Shown: in pieces, positions 1-5,151 of the stretch
How positions within the stretch are numbered: the stretch's first letter is position 1
Layout of the letters: each line of letters opens with the position of its first letter
From: an uncultured Desulfobulbaceae bacterium
GTDB lineage: Bacteria > Desulfobacterota > Desulfobulbia > Desulfobulbales > BM004
Direction: 5' to 3'
DNA: 8,515 nucleotides
Assembly: GCA_947258675.1 (NCBI GenBank)
Contig: CAMYJP010000089.1
Location: forward strand, 1 to 8,515
Notes under the pieces: generated by a model
What the model was told of the DNA's origin: nothing
The model's input: only the letters and a program-made list of their open reading frames with translations
The model's database searches: none
Program-made: the position numbers and the translations under genes

Positions 1-191
1 CCATTCATATTCGGCATATTAATATCACTTAATATGACATCCACTGACTGTCCTGCAAGCAGCTGCAATGCTTCCTGCCCGTCTCCGGCTTCGTGAATTA
101 CATCAAAATCCAACCCGGCCTGCCGAAGGCACCTGGTTACAATTTTTCGCATAGTACTTGAATCATCAACGATTAGAACTGATTTTCCCAT
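1..191 (-). CDS. CheY-like single-domain response regulator, C-terminus cut by window edge
   Basis: The first 63 residues of a receiver domain are present. The start reads MGKSVLIVDDSSTMRK, giving the acidic pair D9/D10 that binds magnesium. The phospho-acceptor is D56 in the stretch LSDINMPNMNG. The start ATG at 191-189 is well supported: AGGAG at 202-198 lies six bases upstream. The domain is cut just after the D56 loop, so the switch Thr/Ser and the conserved Lys are outside the window, and it cannot be excluded that an output domain follows. It lies 103 nt behind the cheX-like gene and resembles the other receiver at 788-1165 (same register, D56 in both, roughly 45% identical by eye over the shared part), so the two look like tandem paralogues flanking the phosphatase. 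It is probably a phosphorylation target of an off-window CheA. Confidence 0.9.
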   Translation of the reverse strand, partial: MGKSVLIVDDSSTMRKIVTRCLRQAGLDFDVIHEAGDGQEALQLLAGQSVDVILSDINMPNMN

Positions 192-294
192 GATTTTCTC
201 CTTCAGTTTTAGTCTGGTTCTTTTCATCAATAAGGAAAAATACCGATTTAATAGCACAATCATTATTGATTACAATAGAGAACACGTATAAATC
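192..294 (-). other. Intergenic gap between cheX-like and second cheY-like gene
   Basis: This AT-rich 103-nt spacer is the widest gap in the left half of the cluster. It contains a short inverted repeat, AATCA-TTAT-TGATT, at 258-271. On the minus strand TTGTAA and TATTAA, 16 nt apart, could be a weak sigma-70 type promoter overlapping the repeat, but each box matches consensus at only four of six positions. There is no GC-rich stem with a T-run, so I see no intrinsic terminator. The gap may hold a secondary promoter for the downstream cheY. Confidence 0.25.
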
Positions 295-732
295 TCAGCC
301 AACCAGTTCATCAGTTACGGTAATTCCAAACACTTTTCCTTCCATTTGAAAAAACCATCGTTTTACAGGCTTTTTCTCATCATTATTAAACTCTTCCACT
401 ATTTTCGGTAGCTCAAGTTTATAAATTTTATCCTGAGACAGATACTCATTTAAAAATCTGCCGGCAACCGTATTTAAGATTTCAACAAGCAGATCCTGTT
501 GAATATGGTCCGCCAATTCTTCTTTTGGTTGCGTATATAAAGCCTCAGCAACATATTGCACCATTGTCTTTGGCATAAACAGCACAAATTCCCCTACCAG
601 GGGCCTCGATACCCGCTGAGCTGCAAATATATTTTCTTCATCGACCGGGTGTTCCTCTCTTTCTTCTGCGGAAAGTGGCAGCACTTCCATAAATGCCATA
701 TTTTCCAGAGTGGAGGTAACGGCACTTACCAT
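295..732 (-). CDS. CheX/CheC-type CheY-P phosphatase, 5' end disturbed by a 20-bp duplication
   Basis: This encodes a 145-residue soluble protein of the CheC/CheX/FliY phosphatase type, which removes phosphate from CheY. The family signature D-x3-E-x2-N appears as D80, E84, N87 in DLLVEILN, followed by P109 at nearly the usual distance (21 residues after N87; about 22 in the family). A second, N-terminal copy is degenerate: E10 is kept in TSTLENMAF but the Asn is not at the expected place. A single intact active site fits CheX better than two-site CheC. The ATG at 732 has no proper ribosome binding site. The natural start looks like the ATG at 776, behind AGGAG at 787-783, but a duplicated 20-mer at 722-761 puts it out of frame. 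With one repeat copy the protein would be 153 residues, beginning MSDASEQAMVSAVTS. As sequenced, translation probably depends on coupling to the short leader frame. The family call is good; the expression state is uncertain. Confidence 0.75.
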   Translation of the reverse strand: MVSAVTSTLENMAFMEVLPLSAEEREEHPVDEENIFAAQRVSRPLVGEFVLFMPKTMVQYVAEALYTQPKEELADHIQQDLLVEILNTVAGRFLNEYLSQDKIYKLELPKIVEEFNNDEKKPVKRWFFQMEGKVFGITVTDELVG

Positions 733-763
733 AGCCTGTTCGCACTTACCATAGCCTGTTCGC
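722..763. repeat. Perfect 20-bp tandem duplication at the start of the cheX-like gene
   Basis: The plus-strand unit GCACTTACCATAGCCTGTTC occupies 722-741 and again 742-761 without a mismatch, and the first two bases of a third copy follow at 762-763. Twenty is not a multiple of three, so each copy gained or lost shifts the frame of the overlapping gene. Each unit contributes one ATG on the minus strand (752-750 and 732-730). Perfect identity points to a recent event. Confidence 0.95.
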
Positions 764-776
764 TTGCATCCGACAT
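726..776 (-). CDS. 16-codon leader ORF created by the duplication (out-of-frame original start of the cheX-like gene)
   Basis: From the ATG at 776-774, which has a strong ribosome binding site, the frame reads MSDASEQAMVSANRLW and stops at TAA (728-726). The first eleven residues plus the next alanine match what a single-copy gene would encode; the frame diverges only in the second repeat copy. The stop codon begins one base after the ATG (732-730) of the 145-residue frame, in the arrangement ATGGTAA. That geometry suits termination-reinitiation. The peptide is unlikely to have its own function and is best seen as the broken head of the cheX-like gene or a translational leader. Confidence 0.5.
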   Translation of the reverse strand: MSDASEQAMVSANRLW

Positions 777-782
777 ACAGAT

Positions 783-787
783 CTCCT
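783..787 (-). promoter_or_regulatory. Ribosome binding site for the original cheX-like start
   Basis: AGGAG on the minus strand begins directly after the cheY stop codon TGA (790-788) and sits six bases before the ATG at 776. It is the only good Shine-Dalgarno in this junction. The ATG at 732 has nothing comparable. This supports 776 as the ancestral start and the duplication as a frameshift. Confidence 0.8.
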
Positions 788-1165
788 TCACTCCTTAAGT
801 AAGGAACCTATTTTGTTAAGAATTGTTGCTGGAGACACGGGCTTATTTAAGATAGCAAATGCTCCGAGCGCCAGAAGCTCTTCCTCCTTTGCAGGATTAC
901 CGACACTGGTTATAACCAATACAGGCAGGGAAGAAAACCGCTGGTCTTCCTTAACTTTTTTCAACAGCGTTTCGCCATCCATTTCCGGCATTATTAAATC
1001 TGTAACCAGTAAATCGATATTTTGCTGTTCCTGCAGAAAATCGAAAGCCTCCTGCCCGTTTACAGCCTCAAAAAATTCAGCATCATTCAAACCTGCAATT
1101 TCCAGGCATCGTCTGATAAACATTCTGGATGTCTGCGAATCGTCAACTATGATTATCTGTTTCAC
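788..1165 (-). CDS. cheY: CheY-like chemotaxis response regulator
   Basis: A complete 125-residue single receiver domain with no output domain. Conserved residues are the acidic pair D8/D9 in IIIVDDS, phospho-acceptor D56 in VTDLIMPEMDG, switch Thr T86 in LVITS, and K108 in the NKP turn. The start is GTG at 1165-1163, with AGAGG at 1176-1172 six bases upstream; no better ATG exists. It follows the HDOD gene by 12 nt, and its stop codon directly touches the ribosome binding site of the cheX-like gene, so all three are likely translated from one message. Placement next to a CheX-type phosphatase suggests that it is that enzyme's substrate. It could act at the flagellar motor or as a phosphate sink or relay; the sequence does not decide this. 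Confidence 0.92.
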   Translation of the reverse strand: MKQIIIVDDSQTSRMFIRRCLEIAGLNDAEFFEAVNGQEAFDFLQEQQNIDLLVTDLIMPEMDGETLLKKVKEDQRFSSLPVLVITSVGNPAKEEELLALGAFAILNKPVSPATILNKIGSLLKE

Positions 1166-1177
1166 TTCACACCTCTT

Positions 1178-2032
1178 TTAAGCAGCCATTGATGCTTCAG
1201 CCTTCAGATATTCATCCTGAGCAGCCAACATGACTGTGGCAAGGGAATCTGATGAGAAATCGAAAAATTCAGTATAACCAGAAGCCAGCTGATACTGCAT
1301 GGCATCACTGCCGGTTCCGTACCCACCCATCATCGCCAATACGTCGCCTAAATGAACTGCATAGGTCAGAGGCTGCAGGTCTGTATCAATTTCCTGTGGA
1401 AAATGGTGGTGTAAAATAAGTTGCGGTAACGGTTCAGGGAGATTCCAGTTCATGGCAAGCTCATAACCGACTATGGTATGATCAAGCCCGAGGAGTTCCT
1501 TTTCTGCAGCAAGATAGTTGGGTATATCTCCCTTTTCTATCCCTTCAACAGCCGACTTAGAAGACCCTTGTAAAAAATCTGAAATAATCGATTTTCCGAT
1601 ATCATGAAGTAGTCCAGCCGTGAATGCGACATCGGCATCAAATTTGCCCGGAGATATACCGGCAATCTCTCTGGCAGCAAAAGCGGTAAAAAGGTCATGA
1701 CGCCACAAAGCCCCCTTACTGCCTTCATACCCTTCAAGCGGTTTATTGAGCAATTTATTTACACTGTCTGCCATGGCAACGCTGACAACCATCCTTTCAC
1801 CAAGGTAAGCGACGGCACGGTCCACTGAACTGACAGGGTTTAGCAGTCCAAAAACTGGTGAATTGACAATACGCAACAGCCGGGCAGTTAAAATAGAATC
1901 GTGTTTCACGACCTGAACAACATCGGCCAACTCATGGTCTGGGTCCACTACTATCTGTAATAACTTAGATGCGTGTGGAGACAAGAGTGGCGTTTCCTGA
2001 ATTGCCTGTCTGATTTTATCTTGTTCCGTCAT
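1178..2032 (-). CDS. HDOD-domain protein with HD-type metal ligands retained
   Basis: A protein of about 284 residues made almost wholly of one HDOD domain (an HD-related output domain common in signalling clusters), without a membrane segment or receiver. Numbered from the chosen start, the N-terminal helical part carries LLRIVNSPVFG (about 52-62). The HD-like core then shows H112 (WRHDLF), H143/D144 in LLHDIGK, H185 in LDHTIVGYELA, the histidine run at 208-210 before FP, and D230 in HLGD. These are in the order of metal ligands in HD phosphohydrolases, which many HDOD proteins have lost in part. I chose the ATG at 2032 because the only weak Shine-Dalgarno (GGA) is eight bases upstream of it; the ATG at 2038 would add two residues but leaves only two bases of spacing. 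It sits 15 nt after cheD and 12 nt before cheY. A role in linking chemotaxis to another output is inferred; no reaction can be assigned. Confidence 0.88.
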   Translation of the reverse strand: MTEQDKIRQAIQETPLLSPHASKLLQIVVDPDHELADVVQVVKHDSILTARLLRIVNSPVFGLLNPVSSVDRAVAYLGERMVVSVAMADSVNKLLNKPLEGYEGSKGALWRHDLFTAFAAREIAGISPGKFDADVAFTAGLLHDIGKSIISDFLQGSSKSAVEGIEKGDIPNYLAAEKELLGLDHTIVGYELAMNWNLPEPLPQLILHHHFPQEIDTDLQPLTYAVHLGDVLAMMGGYGTGSDAMQYQLASGYTEFFDFSSDSLATVMLAAQDEYLKAEASMAA

Positions 2033-2047
2033 TATCATAATCCAATT

Positions 2048-2536
2048 TTATACGTTCCAAACTCCTCGGCCGGGGCAGGAGATTTCAATTTTACCGGAAT
2101 CTAAAGACATAGATACGGTTCTGCTGAAATTTCCTCCTACATCCTCTGCCACAACTCCCATGCCAAGACCCCATAATATTTTCTTTATGGCCAGTATATT
2201 TCGCTTACCAATGCTGAAAGTATCATTGGGATCCAGAATATTCGCCCCTCCTGCCAGCTTAACAACCATACCGTCTGCATTGCCCTGCCAGCCAAATTTT
2301 CTCATATCATTCAGCAGCGCAGGAATACCGGTATCAGCAAAATAACCGGGGTGATTTTTAGCCTTGTCCGCATTGATTTTCGAATCGGGCAGAGCCACAT
2401 GGATCATTCCAGCCGTACCATTTTTTAGGGCCATCATCATGACACCTACGCAGGAACCCAGCGCATAAGTCCTGATTATATCGTCCTGTTTATTTGAGGC
2501 ACCATAGTCGCCAACGCCCAGGACAACTAATCCCAT
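2048..2536 (-). CDS. cheD: CheD, chemoreceptor glutamine deamidase
   Basis: A 162-residue protein of typical CheD length. CheD deamidates specific glutamines of MCPs and, in other bacteria, is controlled by binding CheC. The catalytic residues of the family appear with the expected spacing: T23 and C29 in RTYALGSCVGV, and H46 in MIHVALP (six and seventeen residues apart, as in the characterised Thermotoga enzyme). Further family blocks are FADTGIPAL (66-74) and VKLAGGANI (about 92-100). The start ATG at 2536 lies inside the end of cheB, a 10-nt overlap, with a GAAGGA-type ribosome binding site further up in cheB, so the two are likely translationally coupled. Presence of CheD together with a CheX/CheC-type protein in one operon suggests that regulation of CheD by that protein should be considered, although CheX proteins do not usually bind CheD. 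Confidence 0.95.
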   Translation of the reverse strand: MGLVVLGVGDYGASNKQDDIIRTYALGSCVGVMMMALKNGTAGMIHVALPDSKINADKAKNHPGYFADTGIPALLNDMRKFGWQGNADGMVVKLAGGANILDPNDTFSIGKRNILAIKKILWGLGMGVVAEDVGGNFSRTVSMSLDSGKIEISCPGRGVWNV

Positions 2537-3594
2537 TCTTTTTTTCCTTCTAACATTTTAGCTATGGCACCAGCCATAGTCTCCAATTTCATCAATCGCT
2601 CCGCTCCCCCACGTTCGTAGGCGACTTTCGGCATTCCAAATACTACAGAGGTCGCTTCATCCTGTGCTATATTGCGAGCCCCTGCTTTTCGCATGGCCAA
2701 CATACCATCTGCACCATCACTGCCCATGCCTGTGAGCATGACACCAATGGCATTGGAGCCGACATGTTCAGCAACCGATTGCATCATGACATCAACAGAC
2801 GGACAATGACCGCTTACCTTTTTTCCTGGCTGACAGGAGACCTCATAATATCCTCCCGTCCTGTATACCTTCATCTGCTTGCTCCCCGGGGCTATAAGAA
2901 TACGTCCGGGCATGACTCTGTCACCTGAGACTGCCTCTTTCACTGTCATTGCGCATAACCCGTCCAGACGTTCGGCAAACATCTTGGTGAAATCTGCAGG
3001 CATATGCTGGACAATTACGACACCGGGCATGGATGATTGAAAAGGAACTATCAGTTTTTTAATGGCTTCCGTACCGCCGGTGGACGCCCCGATTGCAATA
3101 ACTTTATCAGTGGATTCGGCGAGAGCCTTGCTACTGACAGTTGCCTGGACTGAACGCAAAGCGGTTCCATTCTTCCAATGAGACACATCAGCACTCGCAG
3201 CAATCTTGATTTTAGTTCTCAACTCCATCAGCATGCCGGATAATCCGCTGGTCATATTAGAAGTAGGCTTTGCGACAAAATCTACTGCGCCAGCCTCCAA
3301 GGCATCCAAAGTGATCTGCTTTCCCTTCTGGGTCAATGAACTTACCATGACGACAGGAATAGGATACTGCGGCATTAAACGGCGAAGAAATTCCACTCCA
3401 TCCATGCGCGGCATTTCAACATCCAGAGTCAAAACATCCGGCTTGAGCTGCACAATTTTATCCCTTCCAACAAAAGGGTCTTGTGCTGTGCCAACCACTT
3501 CTAATCCAGAATCTTTGGATAATCCCTGGCTGAGGATCTGACGAACCAATGCTGAATCATCAATTATTAATACGCGAATTTTCTTTTGATTCAT
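2527..3594 (-). CDS. cheB: CheB, receptor methylesterase/glutamine deamidase with receiver domain
   Basis: A 355-residue protein with the full two-domain layout. Residues 5-125 form the receiver: D12/D13 in LIIDDSALVR, phospho-acceptor D58 in LTLDVEMPRMDG, and K109 in VAKP. A linker of about 40 residues leads to the methylesterase domain (about 163-350), with the catalytic triad S171 (IGASTGG), H197 (VQHMPADFT) and D293 (TGMGSDGADGM). The spacings 171/197/293 equal those of the enteric enzyme (164/190/286). It removes methyl groups added by CheR to MCP glutamates, and is activated by phosphorylation from CheA. The start ATG at 3594 overlaps the cheR stop (ATGA arrangement), with GAAGGA about nine bases upstream. 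The 3' end overlaps cheD by 10 nt. Nothing appears degraded. Confidence 0.97.
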   Translation of the reverse strand: MNQKKIRVLIIDDSALVRQILSQGLSKDSGLEVVGTAQDPFVGRDKIVQLKPDVLTLDVEMPRMDGVEFLRRLMPQYPIPVVMVSSLTQKGKQITLDALEAGAVDFVAKPTSNMTSGLSGMLMELRTKIKIAASADVSHWKNGTALRSVQATVSSKALAESTDKVIAIGASTGGTEAIKKLIVPFQSSMPGVVIVQHMPADFTKMFAERLDGLCAMTVKEAVSGDRVMPGRILIAPGSKQMKVYRTGGYYEVSCQPGKKVSGHCPSVDVMMQSVAEHVGSNAIGVMLTGMGSDGADGMLAMRKAGARNIAQDEATSVVFGMPKVAYERGGAERLMKLETMAGAIAKMLEGKKEWD

Positions 3595-4436
3595 AAACCG
3601 CTTTCCTTCTGATATGCAGCTGGCAAAATATACTTATATAAATTGTTGTTGCGACCCAGGGTTTCAGAATGTCCTATGAAAAGATACCCCTGCGTTTCCG
3701 TAAACTGATGAAATTTTCGTATCAGGTTTTCACGGGTTGGTTGGTCAAAATAAATCATTACATTCCTACAAAAGATTATCTGAAACGGTTTTTTAAATGG
3801 AAACTGTTGGTTCATCAAATTGAAGCGACGAAACGTTGCCTCGTTCTTTAAACCTTCATTTACCAGCCAACCGCCGTTGTCACGCTGTCGAAAATATTTT
3901 TTTTTAAGAGGTTCCGGCACATCCTTAATGCGTTCATCTGTATAATAACCTGCCCTGGCGGTTGCTAATGCCTTGTTGGAAATATCGGTTGCCAGGATAC
4001 CTGCATCCCATCGATCGTATTCCCCTCCCAAGCATTCATGCAGAAGCATAAGAAGCATATAGGCTTCCTCACCACTTGAACAACCGGCGCACCAGACCCG
4101 AAGATCCTTTCGATTTTGCTTTTTAAGGCTGGAAATCACTGCTGGCAGCGCGTTTTTTAAATAATATTTAAAATGGTCTTTCTCACGATTAAAAAAGGTA
4201 TGATTGGTAGATACCCTGTCAATAAGATTGCCAAGCTCTTTTTCACTTTTATCTTTGACAAGATATTCGTAATAATTATTAAAATTCTTAAATCCTAAGG
4301 CTTGCAGATGTCTCTGTAGCCTGGTGACCAACAAACCTTTTTTCTGATCTGTCAAATGGATGCCAAACCGATCGTAGATCAGTTTACGCATCTGTTCAAA
4401 TTCCTGACCAGAAATTTCCATCAAACGGTTTGTCAT
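3591..4436 (-). CDS. cheR: CheR, chemoreceptor glutamate methyltransferase
   Basis: A 281-residue SAM-dependent methyltransferase of normal CheR size. It has the N-terminal helical CheR domain (about 5-60) with FGIHLTDQKKGLL and RLQRHL. The catalytic part has STNHTFFNRE (about 76-85), the SAM-binding glycine motif VWCAGCSSGEEAYM (115-128; the usual form is GCSTGEEPYS), ATDIS (149-153), FCRNVMIYFD (222-231) and LFIGHSE (252-258). The open frame extends upstream to a TTG at 4472, but that has no ribosome binding site. The ATG at 4436 has AGGAAG a few bases upstream and begins MTNRLMEISGQEFEQ, which fits CheR alignments, so I use it. Its stop overlaps the cheB start by four bases. It follows cheW after a 196-nt gap. 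Confidence 0.95.
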   Translation of the reverse strand: MTNRLMEISGQEFEQMRKLIYDRFGIHLTDQKKGLLVTRLQRHLQALGFKNFNNYYEYLVKDKSEKELGNLIDRVSTNHTFFNREKDHFKYYLKNALPAVISSLKKQNRKDLRVWCAGCSSGEEAYMLLMLLHECLGGEYDRWDAGILATDISNKALATARAGYYTDERIKDVPEPLKKKYFRQRDNGGWLVNEGLKNEATFRRFNLMNQQFPFKKPFQIIFCRNVMIYFDQPTRENLIRKFHQFTETQGYLFIGHSETLGRNNNLYKYILPAAYQKESGL

Positions 4437-4632
4437 GGTCTTCCTGTACTTTCCCGACTCTTTTATTCTCAAACCGAATCAATTCTGAATATAGAAAAAA
4501 CTGGTTATGATCAATTTCTTATGGTACGCGCCTTTCTGAAAACACCCTTCTGTGTTACATGCAAGCTCACGCACTATTTCTATTGAAAAAAATCGGCATG
4601 AAACTCGAAGCTGACTCTTTCAATTAATTTAT
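4437..4632 (-). other. Intergenic gap between cheW and cheR
   Basis: This 196-nt AT-rich stretch is the longest gap in the window and has no supported gene. On the minus strand there is a short hairpin, AACAC-AGAAGG-GTGTT (4556-4541) followed by TTC, too weak to be a convincing terminator. Further down, TTGATC (4514-4509) and TATATT (4493-4488), only 15 nt apart, might form a weak promoter ahead of cheR. It may separate an MCP-cheW unit from the cheR-to-cheX unit, or simply be a spacer in one long operon. Confidence 0.3.
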
Positions 4633-5136
4633 TTATGCTTCAGCAACCGGTTCGATCTCTTTTTCGTAAAGCAGCCTGTTGATATCCAGCAGGATTTTAA
4701 CCTCATCGTTGATTTTTCCGATACCGTGGATATAATTTGTGGCTCCTGATTTGCTTTTCGGTGGTGGTTCAATTTGATTTTCTTTAATATCAACAACTTC
4801 ATTCACTTTGTCCACCACAAGCCCAACGGTTTTATCCTCTATATTGACCACTATTATGCAGGTACGGTCGTCGTAATCTCGAAGAGAAAGTTCAAAACGC
4901 GCCCTAACATCCATTACCGGAATCACTCTTCCCCGCAGATTTATTACCCCTTTAATAAATGGTGGCATATCCGGGACTTCAGTAATGTTTTGAATTCCGA
5001 TTATTTCGGTAACATAACGAATGGCAATACCGTAATCCTCATCAGCCAGATGAAAAGTCAAGAATTTACCCTCAAGAGTATCTCCTTCATCAAAGAGATC
5101 ATCATCTAAATCAGTGGCTAAATTATTTTCAGTCAT
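4633..5136 (-). CDS. cheW: CheW, receptor-kinase coupling protein
   Basis: A 167-residue adaptor that links MCPs to CheA in the signalling array at the inner membrane. One CheW domain spans about residues 22-160, with FLTFHLADEDYGIAI, VPDMPPFIKGVINLRG, VIPVMDVRARF and VGLVVDKVNEVVDI, all hallmark blocks. Residues 1-20 are a strongly acidic extension (DLDDDLFDEGD) beyond the usual start. The ATG at 5136 has GGAGG at 5148-5144, seven bases upstream. The gap to the preceding MCP stop is 15 nt and contains this site, so MCP and cheW are almost certainly co-transcribed and may be a matched pair. No receiver is fused, so it is CheW and not CheV. Confidence 0.96.
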   Translation of the reverse strand: MTENNLATDLDDDLFDEGDTLEGKFLTFHLADEDYGIAIRYVTEIIGIQNITEVPDMPPFIKGVINLRGRVIPVMDVRARFELSLRDYDDRTCIIVVNIEDKTVGLVVDKVNEVVDIKENQIEPPPKSKSGATNYIHGIGKINDEVKILLDINRLLYEKEIEPVAEA

Positions 5137-5151
5137 ACCTGTTCCTCCGAT

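Noticed and set aside
258..271. AATCA-TTAT-TGATT inverted repeat as a specific operator.
   Set aside because: Short and AT-rich, in AT-rich sequence where such repeats arise by chance; noted only in the intergenic entry.
722..761. GGTAAGT within the repeat resembling a eukaryotic 5' splice site.
   Set aside because: The genes and operon layout are plainly bacterial; the match is chance.
4437..4472. N-terminal extension of CheR to a TTG start (12 more residues).
   Set aside because: No ribosome binding site precedes the TTG, whereas the ATG at 4436 has AGGAAG upstream and starts where CheR proteins usually do.
4541..4556. Hairpin AACAC-AGAAGG-GTGTT as a terminator after cheW.
   Set aside because: Only five, mostly A-T, base pairs and a very short T run; too weak to call.
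4557..4580. GTGCGTGAGCTTGCA-like sequence on the minus strand as a sigma-54 promoter before cheR.
   Set aside because: The TTGCA half fits, but the expected TGGCAC half is poorly matched and the spacing is off.
4774..5109. Plus-strand open frame of 111 codons opposite cheW.
   Set aside because: Lies wholly within a clear CheW gene and shows no recognisable domain or start signal.
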